From positions 868,001 to 932,000 of the forward strand of contig NZ_FNEZ01000002.1 of the NCBI RefSeq assembly GCF_900100375.1: 64,000 nt of DNA. Direction: 5' to 3'. The stretch is from Flavobacterium noncentrifugens (GTDB taxonomy: Bacteria > Bacteroidota > Bacteroidia > Flavobacteriales > Flavobacteriaceae). The notes under the pieces are model-generated. The model was not told the DNA's origin and made no database searches. It worked only from the letters and a program-made list of their open reading frames with translations. Each line of letters opens with the position of its first letter. Positions within the stretch are counted from its first letter, which is position 1. Below are positions 32,601 to 40,195 of this stretch, in pieces. Position numbers and translations under genes: made by a program.

Positions 32601-32923
32601 TGAATTTCGGGATATTTTGCTGCCAAAGCCGGATCCATGATTGAATTTTCGTAAACGCTGAAACGCTCAAGCTGACCCTCGGCATTTGGAAGTGAAATGA
32701 TTACAGCATTTTTTGAAGCTGCATTTCTTTTGGGCGAATGTGCAATTTTTGACTGTAGTGATGCCACATCAAGATTGAAAAGGTTTTTCTCAGGAAGCTG
32801 CATTCTGCTGTCAAGCAAAACCACATTTTTGTCAGACGCATGTTTCCACATGTCCTGTTTTTGTTGCGCGAAAGCGAAGCTCGTTATCGACAATAACGCA
32901 ACGGAGAGTAAATTGATTTTCAT
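29684..32923 (-). CDS. T9SS-secreted reprolysin-like metalloprotease
   Basis: A 1079-residue secreted protease. A signal peptide (MKINLLSVALLSITSFAFAQ) is followed by a propeptide region to about 190 and a metzincin catalytic domain with HEMGHQFGANHTF (HExxHxxGxxH, about residue 352) and a Met-turn-like segment (IMGYAG, about 385). A Cys pair in GCIGCVCTN is nearby. Then come beta domains, two nearly identical fibronectin type III repeats (about 665-845), a GEVED domain (AVFIDYNQDGDFSDSGE ... YGQVEDYTI) and a C-terminal Por/T9SS sorting domain (SLYPNPVKGNTLNIANL ... GFAVKRFIKQ). It should cross the outer membrane by type IX secretion and digest external protein. No neighbour shares its role. 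Confidence 0.93.
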   Translation of the reverse strand: MKINLLSVALLSITSFAFAQQKQDMWKHASDKNVVLLDSRMQLPEKNLFNLDVASLQSKIAHSPKRNAASKNAVIISLPNAEGQLERFSVYENSIMDPALAAKYPEIQSYIGIGIDRPTATVYFSLSPLGLKAMTLDADKPAVFIEPYSKDLKTYSIYKKDDKTASFSKFECRVADDIKAVATAPNARPNADDATLRTFRLAMSVTGEYTAYFGGTKALALAAINNSITRVNGVFEKDFAVRMVLIANTDAVIYTSASSDPYSNADIGVGDANTEGTWNQELQTTLTNNIGNSAYDIGHLFGASGGGGNAGCIGCVCTNPTTSVPYGKGSGFTSPGDAVPSGDNFDIDYVAHEMGHQFGANHTFTFSTETGTGAQMEPGSGSTIMGYAGITAKDVQPHSDAYFHAISIQQITNNIKTKTCQTNTATGNSIPTANAGLDYTVPKSTPFMLTGLGTDGNGDVLSYNWEQMNTGTSSTTTPTASKTSGPNFRSYNSSTTPTRYFPKMSSVLTGATTTAGTELTVEALPSVARTLNFRLTVRDNRAGGSGNNSDDMVVTVNATAGPFTVSSPNTAVSYVGGSTQTVTWAVAGTTANGVNCANVDILLSSDAGNTWTTLLAATPNDGTQVVTVPNTPGTTNRIMVKGTNHIFFDVSNTNFMITAGSSDTVAPVAPTLAAAGTTQTSTNLSWLGATDNVAVTGYDVYRGTTLLGSTTATTYAVTGLTASTTYSFTVKAKDAAGNISVASNAVSVMTLAPAADTIAPTAPTLGAAGTTQTATNLSWSGATDNVAVTGYDVYQGATLLGSTASTTYAVTGLTAATTYSFTVKAKDAAGNISVASNAVSVTTLSGALTYCTSQGNNTADERIGKVVFGTMSNSSTGTAGYENFTALSTSVNKGSAYTITITPTWTGTVYSEGYAVFIDYNQDGDFSDSGEMVWTKAASKTTPVSGTFTIPATATAGTTRMRVSLKYNGIPTACEAFSYGQVEDYTINIASTAKFETPQTAAASMIDFSLYPNPVKGNTLNIANLSADSNFRIVNMMGQEISKGKVENESVNVASLAAGTYLIEVSNANGFAVKRFIKQ

Positions 32924-33117
32924 AAATTTTGAATTAGTTTAGAATAGGACGATAAAATTAATCGCTTTTTTGTGATTTTTTTAAGGTTTAAAAAAAGATA
33001 TTAACAAATCGATAAAATACACGGCTAAACTATAAATACAATTTATTTTTTAAGGAAAATTCGTGCGGATATAATAATTGTAAAAAAGAAAAATTGATTT
33101 TATAAAACGAGTAGCAA

Positions 33118-33615
33118 CTAGTTCAAAATCAACTGCATCAATTGCAAATTGAGCCAACGGTCAAATTTGAAAGCAGCATCTTTGATCACGCCGCATTTTG
33201 TAAACCCGAATTTTTCATGAAAAGCAATGCTGTCGGAATTTTCAGCGTCAATGGCACCGATCATGGTGCGGAGATTTTGCTTTTTAGCAATAGCAATCAA
33301 TTCGGCCAGCAACTGTTTTCCGATGCCTTTTCCAATGAAAACATCCGAAACATAAACCGAATGCTCGACCGTAAACTGGTACCCGATTTTCTCCCGAAAA
33401 GTGCCATAAGCGCCAAAACCCACAACCTGATTTTCAAGTTCGGCAACGATTACAGGAAAATCATGTGCTTGTTTTTGGTGGAACCATTCCATTTGGACTT
33501 CAAAAGATTGCGGTTCATAATTGTAATTTGCAGTCGTATGCAAAATAGCAAAATTTACAATTTCAAGGATGCTTTCAATATCATTTTCGGTTGCAGGACG
33601 GATTTTTACTGACAT
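33118..33615 (-). CDS. GNAT-family N-acetyltransferase (Pat-like)
   Basis: A 165-residue acetyltransferase of the phosphinothricin-acetyltransferase-like subgroup. It starts VKIRPATENDIESILEIVN and carries the strand-loop HSVYVSDVFIGKGIGKQLLAEL, whose GKGIGK is the acetyl-CoA pyrophosphate loop, and the late AENSDSIAFHEKFGF motif. It moves an acetyl group from acetyl-CoA to an amine, in related enzymes phosphinothricin or methionine sulfoximine. It starts one base after the stop of the thioredoxin-like gene, so the two are co-transcribed. Confidence 0.9.
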   Translation of the reverse strand: MSVKIRPATENDIESILEIVNFAILHTTANYNYEPQSFEVQMEWFHQKQAHDFPVIVAELENQVVGFGAYGTFREKIGYQFTVEHSVYVSDVFIGKGIGKQLLAELIAIAKKQNLRTMIGAIDAENSDSIAFHEKFGFTKCGVIKDAAFKFDRWLNLQLMQLILN

Positions 33616-33616
33616 C

Positions 33617-34786
33617 TTATTTGATTTGGATTTCGGTTAAAAGATCATTTGCTTCTTTGGTACTAAAGCCAAGCGAATTGGAGAAATTACGGCTTTTTTC
33701 GGCGAATTCCCGACACTTTTTTAAGTCGTTCATTTTCTGGTACAATCGCGCAGTTAGCAAATAACCATCGGCTGAAGGCTTAATTTCTATCGCACGTTCG
33801 GAAAGTTTTACTGCATATTTGAGGCTTTCGGAATCGGCGATATTTTTCTGGAAGTTTGAAGCTGTTTCCTTGAGTTTTTCAGGATTGTTCCAATAGTAGG
33901 TCTGCGACGATTCGATGGCTGATTTTCCATATGATTTCCAGTTTTTCGTACGTTCTGAAAGCAAAAGATCGTAAGTAAAGATCAGTGAATCTGTTTTTCG
34001 AAGCCCAACACTTTTCGCAATCGGGCGGTTTTTAAAATAGCCGATCGTATCAAGGTTTTCGGTAAACGGGCGCAACAATTCCGATACAATATTCACGATT
34101 TTCTTTTCAACCCGAACCGGCGAAGAAACCTTCGCAAATGCTGGCTGGTTTTTCAGCACATATTGAAATTCTCGCGATTCAATATCCGAAACGCCATTGG
34201 CAATAATCCGCCAGTTGGTTTCGGTAATGAGTTGTTCGTTTGATTGGGTGCTGAGGTATTTTTTTGTCGGGACAGAAACGTCCAAATGCGCTTTCTTTAA
34301 TGTCGTAATGTAAGCATAGCAATTGTCGGCATTTTTATAATCGGCGTTGAATTGCTTTTCGAGGTATGGGATCTGCTTTTCCGGTATTAATGCGGTCTTT
34401 GCTTCTGAAATAAGATCTGCGGCAGTACATTCACGCAGCAATCCGTATAAGACTGCTCCGTCAGAATCGATAAAGAAGAAAGCCGGAAATGCATCTATCG
34501 GATATTTTTTTTTCAGTTCGATGCCTTCGGGTTTTTCGGCATCAACAGCAACAGCGACGAAATTTTCAGTAATGAAACCGGAAACTTCGGGATTTGTAAA
34601 AACTTCCTTTTTCATTTTTTTGCAATGGCTGCACCAGGTTGCATATAAAAATAAGAGCACTGGTTTTTTTTCCTTTTTGGACTTTTGGATGGCAGTTTCA
34701 AATCCGCCGTCGCTAAAAAGCGATTGCTGCGAAAATGACAAATTGGAAATAAAAAGCAATAATAAGAAGACAGATTTTAGTTTCAT
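33617..34786 (-). CDS. Exported thioredoxin-fold protein with helical C-terminus
   Basis: A 389-residue protein with a signal peptide (MKLKSVFLLLLFISNLSFSQ). The thioredoxin domain (about 25-135) has LFLYATWCSHCKKMKKEVF with the redox pair CSHC near 50-53 and the cis-Pro strand region YPIDAFPAFFFID. The remaining 250 residues are helical with TPR-like pairs at the end (KYAVKLSERAIEIKPSADGYLL). Such proteins are periplasmic disulfide reductases or chaperone-like. ATG 34786 is chosen because the signal peptide begins there. It lies divergent to menD, with the GNAT gene one base downstream. Confidence 0.86.
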   Translation of the reverse strand: MKLKSVFLLLLFISNLSFSQQSLFSDGGFETAIQKSKKEKKPVLLFLYATWCSHCKKMKKEVFTNPEVSGFITENFVAVAVDAEKPEGIELKKKYPIDAFPAFFFIDSDGAVLYGLLRECTAADLISEAKTALIPEKQIPYLEKQFNADYKNADNCYAYITTLKKAHLDVSVPTKKYLSTQSNEQLITETNWRIIANGVSDIESREFQYVLKNQPAFAKVSSPVRVEKKIVNIVSELLRPFTENLDTIGYFKNRPIAKSVGLRKTDSLIFTYDLLLSERTKNWKSYGKSAIESSQTYYWNNPEKLKETASNFQKNIADSESLKYAVKLSERAIEIKPSADGYLLTARLYQKMNDLKKCREFAEKSRNFSNSLGFSTKEANDLLTEIQIK

Positions 34787-34923
34787 TCGAACAAAATTCA
34801 AAAGATTGGCAGCCACAAATATACCGTGTTTTTGTTTATGCAGTGGAGCAATTTAAGCAGTTTTAGGGTGTTGTTAACTAAATTTTTCAGCATCTTTGCA
34901 GGGCAAAAAATCCGCAATCCGTT

Positions 34924-36585
34924 ATGATTTACCCGAAAATCCCGCTGGCTCAAAGTATACTGCAAATTTGTCTCGCAAAAGGCGTGACCCATATTGTAAT
35001 TTCTCCGGGATCGAGGAATGCGCCGTTAACGATCGGGTTTGCAAACCATCCGGAATTTCAGTGTTACAGCATTGCAGACGAGCGTTGTGCGGCTTTTTTC
35101 GCACTCGGAATGGCGCAGCAGCTGAACAAACCTGTGGCAGTAGTTTGTACCTCAGGATCGGCGTTGCTGAATTATTATCCGGCTGTGGCCGAAGCATTTT
35201 ACAGCCAGATTCCGCTGATCGTGATTTCTGCAGACAGACCAACCGACAAAATCGACATTGGCGACGGCCAAACGATCCGCCAGCGAAATGTATTCGAAAA
35301 CCACTCTTTATACAACGCCAATTTATCGGAAGAAGTTTCAGAAGAAAACGATTTAAAAATCAATGAAGCGATCAATAAAGCTGTAGCTTTAAAAGGTCCG
35401 ACGCATATAAACGCGCCATTTGAAGAGCCGTTGTATCAGACAGTTAACAAGTTATCGGTTGATCCGTCGATTTCGAAATTTGAAAAAACGCATAAGACCG
35501 TTTCGGTTGAAAATGTTCTTGCATCTACGAATATCTGGAATGCTGCGAAGAAAAAAATGATCCTTGTTGGCGTCAACGAACCACATTCGATTGCGGCTGA
35601 AATTATCGAAAAACTCGCTGCCGATCCATCGATTGTAGTCATGACAGAAACGACTTCAAACCTGCATCATCCGTCGTTTTTAAACAATATCGATACGATC
35701 ATTACACCATTCAATGAAGAAGATTTTGAAGCTTTTAAACCTGAAATCCTGATTACTTTCGGCGGAATGATTGTTTCAAAACGCGTGAAAGCTTTTTTAA
35801 GGACATACAAACCAGATCACCATTGGCATATTGATTCGTTGCGGGCTTACAATACTTTTAACGCACTGACGTATTATTTTGAGGCCGATCCGAACACGTT
35901 TTTCCAGCAGATTTTTCCTTTTACAAAAATCGTAAAAAGCGATTATGCGGCGAAGGCGCAGCAAATTGAAAAATTGCGTGCCGAAAAGCATGGGGAATAT
36001 CTGGATAAGATTCCGTTTTCAGATTTTAAGGCATTTGAACAGATTATCCCATCATTGCAAAAAGATTCGATGCTTCAGATCAGCAACAGCGCGGCGATCC
36101 GTTATGCGCAGCTTTTTGATATTGATCAATCCGTTTCGGTGTATTGCAATCGCGGTACGAGTGGCATTGATGGAAGTACGTCCACAGCAATCGGAGCTGC
36201 ATTGGCATCGCAAAAGCCAACGGTTTTAATTACCGGCGACATCGGATTTTTATACGACAGCAATGCGCTTTGGAACAATTACATTCCGAAAAATTTTAAA
36301 ATTATATTGGTGAATAATGGCGGCGGCGGGATTTTCAGGATTTTGCCCGGCCATGAGGAAAATAAAGTTTTCAATACGTATTTTGAAACGGCGCATCATC
36401 TGACGGCTGAGCATCTGGCAAAAATGTACGGATTTGAGTATGTTACCGCGAATGACAATCCGACTCTAAAAAACGGACTCGAAATAATGTATGCCCAAAA
36501 TGAAAAGCCTGTAATTCTCGAAATTTTTACACCGATGCTTGAAAACAATGGCATTTTGAACCAATATTTTGCAGCATTGGTTTAA
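34924..36585 (+). CDS. menD: MenD, SEPHCHC synthase (menaquinone)
   Basis: A 553-residue thiamine-diphosphate enzyme that joins isochorismate and 2-oxoglutarate to give SEPHCHC, the first committed step of menaquinone synthesis. The N-terminal domain shows VISPGSRNAPLTIGF and SIADERCAAFFALGMA (with the catalytic Glu region). The C-terminal ThDP site is GDIGFLYDSNALWNNY through ILVNNGGGGIF. Length is normal. Menaquinone genes menB, menA and menC follow over the next 10 kb on the same strand, with other genes between them. MenF, normally just upstream, is not here; the neighbour upstream is the divergent thioredoxin-like gene. Confidence 0.95.
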   Translation: MIYPKIPLAQSILQICLAKGVTHIVISPGSRNAPLTIGFANHPEFQCYSIADERCAAFFALGMAQQLNKPVAVVCTSGSALLNYYPAVAEAFYSQIPLIVISADRPTDKIDIGDGQTIRQRNVFENHSLYNANLSEEVSEENDLKINEAINKAVALKGPTHINAPFEEPLYQTVNKLSVDPSISKFEKTHKTVSVENVLASTNIWNAAKKKMILVGVNEPHSIAAEIIEKLAADPSIVVMTETTSNLHHPSFLNNIDTIITPFNEEDFEAFKPEILITFGGMIVSKRVKAFLRTYKPDHHWHIDSLRAYNTFNALTYYFEADPNTFFQQIFPFTKIVKSDYAAKAQQIEKLRAEKHGEYLDKIPFSDFKAFEQIIPSLQKDSMLQISNSAAIRYAQLFDIDQSVSVYCNRGTSGIDGSTSTAIGAALASQKPTVLITGDIGFLYDSNALWNNYIPKNFKIILVNNGGGGIFRILPGHEENKVFNTYFETAHHLTAEHLAKMYGFEYVTANDNPTLKNGLEIMYAQNEKPVILEIFTPMLENNGILNQYFAALV

Positions 36586-36702
36586 TCATTTTTTCTTTTC
36601 GGGGACAAAATTTGGAACTTTCTTGCCGTTTTTTTCTTTGCTTCCAATGCGCTCGAAGCCTTTCCAGCACGGATCATCTTTGGTTTTTTTCTTGGTTGCC
36701 AT
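36586..36702 (-). CDS. Small Lys-rich protein (38 aa)
   Basis: A 38-codon frame from ATG 36702, starting MATKKKTKDDPCWKGFERIG and ending VPNFVPEKKK. The DPCWKGF-x-x-G-x-KEKNGKKVPN pattern is one I recall in short proteins of many bacteria, sometimes part of phage head or DNA-associated proteins; the function is not known. The protein is strongly basic. The longer in-frame ATG at 36864 would run through the menD-cvfB intergenic DNA and is not convincing. It ends immediately after, and on the strand opposite to, menD. Confidence 0.65.
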   Translation of the reverse strand: MATKKKTKDDPCWKGFERIGSKEKNGKKVPNFVPEKKK

Positions 36703-36819
36703 GATTTCTGAAATTTGATTTTTTAAAATTACTAAACCATTTTTGGATAAAATTTCATCATTGAAACATTCCGTTGCACGATTTCTTTTGATAATTCTTC
36801 GAAACGGCATCCAACTTTG

Positions 36820-36827
36820 TACCTTTG
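36820..36827 (+). promoter_or_regulatory. -7 element of the cvfB gene
   Basis: TACCTTTG fits TAnnTTTG 20 bp before ATG 36847, which fixes that start over the in-frame ATG at 36817. Confidence 0.55.
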
Positions 36828-36846
36828 CCACTTTGAAACTCAGAAT

Positions 36847-37683
36847 ATGATTAAGATAGGACAATACAATACGCTGACAATTTTACGCGACACCAAAGTG
36901 GGCTTGTTTTTAGGAAACGGAAACGAAGCCGAAGACATACTTTTACCCAATAAATATGTGCCGCAGGATTTTAAAATAGGCGATGAGATGGCCGTTTTTG
37001 TATATCTGGATCACGAAGAAAGACCAGTCGCAACAACATTGGAACCTTATATTTTACTAAATGAATTTGCGTTGCTTCGCGTGAATTATACCAATCAGAT
37101 TGGCGCTTTTATGGATTGGGGAATGGAAAAAGATATCCTCGTTCCGTTTAAAGAACAGGCGCGCCCGATGGAAAAAGGCAAGCGTTACCTCGTGTATTTG
37201 TATATGGATGAAAAGACGAACCGCTTGGTCGCGTCGAGTAAAACCAACCAATTCCTGAGCAACGAAAATCTGACAGTCAATAAATTTGAAGAAGTTGATT
37301 TGATCGTTTCGCACATTACGGAAGTCGGCATCAACGTTATTATCAACGAGCAGCACAAAGGCTTGTTGTATAAAGATGAGGTTTATGATGACAGCATCAG
37401 AACCGGTGACAGAATGCGCGGCTACATCAAAAACATCCGTCCCGACAATAAGATCGATGTGTCGCTGCAGATATTAGGTTATGAAAATGTCGAACCAAAT
37501 GCTGAAAAAATCCTAGATGAACTTCGCGCCAGCCGCGGTTTTCTTCGGTTAAATGACAACAGCCATCCCGAAGACATCAAAACTGTTTTAAAAATGAGCA
37601 AAAAAACCTTTAAAAAAGCCATTGGTGCTTTATACAAGGAAAAACGCATCGATATTAAGGACGACGGAATTTACCTGCTTTAA
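36847..37683 (+). CDS. cvfB: CvfB/YitL-family S1 RNA-binding protein
   Basis: A 278-residue protein with S1-like RNA-binding folds. The start MIKIGQYNTLTILRDTKVGLFLG and DILLPNKYVPQDFKIGDEMAVFVY are typical of the CvfB first S1 domain. A second (LLRVNYTNQIGAFMDWGMEKDILVPF) and third S1 domain (VDLIVSHITEVGINVIIN) follow. A winged-helix domain ends the protein (KMSKKTFKKAIGALYKEKRIDIKDDGIYLL). CvfB binds RNA and affects virulence genes in Staphylococcus; the role in Bacteroidota is unstudied to my knowledge. It stands between menD and the dioxygenase gene, with its own promoter. Confidence 0.9.
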   Translation: MIKIGQYNTLTILRDTKVGLFLGNGNEAEDILLPNKYVPQDFKIGDEMAVFVYLDHEERPVATTLEPYILLNEFALLRVNYTNQIGAFMDWGMEKDILVPFKEQARPMEKGKRYLVYLYMDEKTNRLVASSKTNQFLSNENLTVNKFEEVDLIVSHITEVGINVIINEQHKGLLYKDEVYDDSIRTGDRMRGYIKNIRPDNKIDVSLQILGYENVEPNAEKILDELRASRGFLRLNDNSHPEDIKTVLKMSKKTFKKAIGALYKEKRIDIKDDGIYLL

Positions 37684-37736
37684 TTTACCAGAAGTTAATT
37701 TTTATAAAACTTCATTTCTTAAGACAAATATCCGCC

Positions 37737-37744
37737 TACATTTG
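37737..37744 (+). promoter_or_regulatory. -7 element of the dioxygenase gene
   Basis: TACATTTG matches TAnnTTTG and lies 20 bp before the TTG start at 37765, supporting use of that unusual start. Confidence 0.5.
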
Positions 37745-37764
37745 TATATACAAATATTAATAAC

Positions 37765-38652
37765 TTGAAACGCAAGGATTTTATAAAAACACTAATAGGA
37801 GGAATGACGATGGCATCACTACAGCCTTTTTACAACTGGTCACAATCGCTCAGCGAAGAAGATCATACGCACCCGGTTTTATTTATCGGGCATGGTTCGC
37901 CGATGAACGGAATTGAAGACAATGAATTTTCCCGAACGTGGACAAAATTCGGAAAAGAAATCCCAAAACCAAAAGCAGTTTTAGTCATTTCAGCACATTG
38001 GCTGACCAATGGAACGCATATTACGGCGATGCCAAACCCGAAAACCATCCATGATTTTGGCGGATTTCCGCAAGCGTTGTTCGATGTGCAATATCCGGCG
38101 CCGGGAAATCCGGAATTGGCTGAAGCGACATCAAAATTAATTACGTCAACAAACGTCGGGCTTGACCACGATTGGGGTTTAGACCACGGAACCTGGACGG
38201 TTGTTCGACACATGTATCCAAATGCCGATATTCCGGTGTTGCAGCTCAGCATTGATTACAGCAAACCGCCGCAATACCATTACGAGCTTGCCAAACAATT
38301 GAAATCGCTTCGAAAAAAAGGTGTTTTGATTATCGGAAGCGGGAATATGGTGCACAATCTACGCATGGTGGCCTGGGAAAAATTGCAGGAACCTGAATAT
38401 GGTTTTGACTGGGCGCTTGAAATGAATTCGGTTTTCAAGGAAAAAATCGGAAACAATGATTTCAATGCTTTGATCAATTATGAAAAATTAAACGCAGCAG
38501 CAAAACTGGCAGTTCCAACGCCGGATCATTATTACCCATTGTTGTATGCGATGGCATTGCAGGATTCAAAAGACGATGCAAGTTTTTTCAATGATAAAGC
38601 GGTTGGCGGTTCGTTGACGATGACTTCAGTGCAATGGGGAAAATATAAATAG
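37765..38652 (+). CDS. ygiD: LigB/YgiD-type extradiol dioxygenase
   Basis: A 295-residue class III extradiol dioxygenase. Metal ligand His residues are seen in LFIGHGSPMN (near 43), VISAHWLTNG (near 78), HDWGLDHGTW (near 137) and the final LAVPTPDHYYPLLYAM (near 255). The family opens aromatic catechols such as 4,5-DOPA. The first codon is TTG: it gives the start MKRKDFIKTLIGG, a twin-arginine-like or membrane leader shared by homologues. The next ATG (residue 14 or 16) would lose it. A TAnnTTTG box sits 20 bp upstream. Substrate and location are uncertain. Confidence 0.87.
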   Translation: MKRKDFIKTLIGGMTMASLQPFYNWSQSLSEEDHTHPVLFIGHGSPMNGIEDNEFSRTWTKFGKEIPKPKAVLVISAHWLTNGTHITAMPNPKTIHDFGGFPQALFDVQYPAPGNPELAEATSKLITSTNVGLDHDWGLDHGTWTVVRHMYPNADIPVLQLSIDYSKPPQYHYELAKQLKSLRKKGVLIIGSGNMVHNLRMVAWEKLQEPEYGFDWALEMNSVFKEKIGNNDFNALINYEKLNAAAKLAVPTPDHYYPLLYAMALQDSKDDASFFNDKAVGGSLTMTSVQWGKYK

Positions 38653-38804
38653 AAGAAGATTACATTCAAAATTCCTTAAACAATACAGGGCAATCCCGAT
38701 CCGCTAAAGAATTCGGAGTTTAAAAACACGTTTATTTTAAAGATGAAATTATGCTTTAAAACTGGGCAAAATGTATTATTTTTACCCTAAAATTACCAGC
38801 AAAT

Positions 38805-39647
38805 ATGAGCGAGATCAACTGGAAAACAGTCAGAGAATTCGAAGACATTACCTATAAAAAATGCGATGGTGTGGCCCGGATCGCATTCAACCGCCCGAAT
38901 GTCCGCAACGCTTTCCGTCCAAAAACCACAGCCGAATTGTACCAGGCTTTTTACGATGCACAGGAAGATACTTCCATAGGCGTTGTTTTGCTTTCCGCAG
39001 AAGGCCCGTCGTCTAAAGATGGCGTATATTCTTTTTGCAGCGGCGGCGACCAAAAGGTGAGAGGCCATCAGGGTTATGTAGGTGAAGATGGCATGCACCG
39101 GTTGAACATTCTCGAAGTTCAAAGATTGATCCGTTTTATGCCAAAGGTTGTCATTGCAGTCGTTCCCGGCTGGGCAGTTGGTGGAGGGCATAGCTTACAT
39201 GTCGTTTGTGATTTAACATTAGCAAGCAAAGAACACGCGATTTTTAAACAAACCGATGCCGATGTCACAAGTTTTGACGGTGGTTACGGATCAGCATATC
39301 TGGCAAAAATGGTTGGGCAAAAAAAAGCCCGCGAGATTTTTTTCCTCGGCAGAAATTATTCAGCTCAGGACGCTTTCGAAATGGGAATGGTCAATGCCGT
39401 AATTCCGCATGACGAACTTGAAGATACGGCTTTTGAATGGGCACAGGAAATTTTAGAGAAATCGCCAACATCCATCAAAATGCTCAAATTTGCCATGAAT
39501 TTAACAGATGACGGAATGGTTGGTCAGCAGGTTTTTGCCGGTGAAGCGACGCGATTGGCTTACATGACTGACGAAGCTAAAGAAGGTCGGAATGCGTTTC
39601 TTGAAAAGAGAAAACCGAATTTCGGTGAAAACAAATGGATTCCGTAA
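38805..39647 (+). CDS. menB: MenB, 1,4-dihydroxy-2-naphthoyl-CoA synthase
   Basis: A 280-residue crotonase-fold enzyme that closes the naphthalene ring of o-succinylbenzoyl-CoA. The MenB-specific features are present: ARIAFNRPNVRNAFRPKT, the SGGDQKVRG oxyanion motif, PGWAVGGGHSLHVVCDL, and the TSFDGGYGSAYLA segment carrying the catalytic Asp. Length is normal. ATG 38805 follows a 150-bp gap from the dioxygenase gene and starts MSEINWKTVREFEDI as in homologues. The next gene follows by 32 bp, so menB may be transcribed with the PH-domain pair. Confidence 0.95.
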   Translation: MSEINWKTVREFEDITYKKCDGVARIAFNRPNVRNAFRPKTTAELYQAFYDAQEDTSIGVVLLSAEGPSSKDGVYSFCSGGDQKVRGHQGYVGEDGMHRLNILEVQRLIRFMPKVVIAVVPGWAVGGGHSLHVVCDLTLASKEHAIFKQTDADVTSFDGGYGSAYLAKMVGQKKAREIFFLGRNYSAQDAFEMGMVNAVIPHDELEDTAFEWAQEILEKSPTSIKMLKFAMNLTDDGMVGQQVFAGEATRLAYMTDEAKEGRNAFLEKRKPNFGENKWIP

Positions 39648-39679
39648 TTTTCTGAAATAGCTTATAATCAAACACCCAA

Positions 39680-40195
39680 ATGGAAAATTTCACAAACGAA
39701 ACGATCGATACGACGCAGCTTCCAAGATTTGAAGAAGTGCCATTTACGCCTTTGCATCCGAATTATTGGAAACTGACTTTAATTCATTTGTTTGTTCTGT
39801 TTCTGATTTTGGCAACGGCACTGGGGTTTGGCTTGGTTTTCAACGACGAATTAATTCTGTACCAATGGAACCTGATTGTTGCAGCCGCAGTTTTAATGCT
39901 ATTGGTTTTGATATTTTCACGGATTGCCTTCCGTAAAAAGGGATTTGCATTTAGAAACCATGATGTACTGTTCAGAAGCGGAATTATCGCAACAAATACA
40001 ATCGTAATTCCTTATAACAGAGTACAACACGTTGCGCTACATGAAGGATTTATTTCGAGATATTTAGGGTTGGCCAAAATCGAAATTTTCACTGCCGGCG
40101 GAAGTTCGAGCGATATTGAAATTCCCGGAATCGAGAAAATCCAGGCAAAGAATATCAAACAATTGCTGATGGGAAAAATCCAAAAACAACTGTAA
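39680..40195 (+). CDS. Bacterial PH-domain membrane protein (YdbS-like)
   Basis: A 171-residue protein with two membrane helices (about 35-80) followed by a bacterial PH (DUF304, bPH_2) domain. The domain reads RSGIIATNTIVIPYNRVQHVALHEGFISRYLGLAKIEIFTAGG. Its last codon overlaps the first of the next gene (TAATG), so the pair is coupled. YdbS and YdbT homologues occur as such a pair in many bacteria. Their role is unclear, with some linked to envelope stress or export. Here they lie between menB and menA. Confidence 0.87.
   Translation: MENFTNETIDTTQLPRFEEVPFTPLHPNYWKLTLIHLFVLFLILATALGFGLVFNDELILYQWNLIVAAAVLMLLVLIFSRIAFRKKGFAFRNHDVLFRSGIIATNTIVIPYNRVQHVALHEGFISRYLGLAKIEIFTAGGSSSDIEIPGIEKIQAKNIKQLLMGKIQKQL

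Noticed and set aside
32924..33117. Coding potential between the protease and GNAT genes
   Set aside because: Only AT-rich text with stops in all frames and no hairpin of note; presumably the upstream region of the protease gene.
36703..36864. N-terminal extension of the 38-residue protein to an ATG at 36864
   Set aside because: The added 54 residues cross the cvfB promoter region and start, and do not resemble the Lys-rich conserved core.
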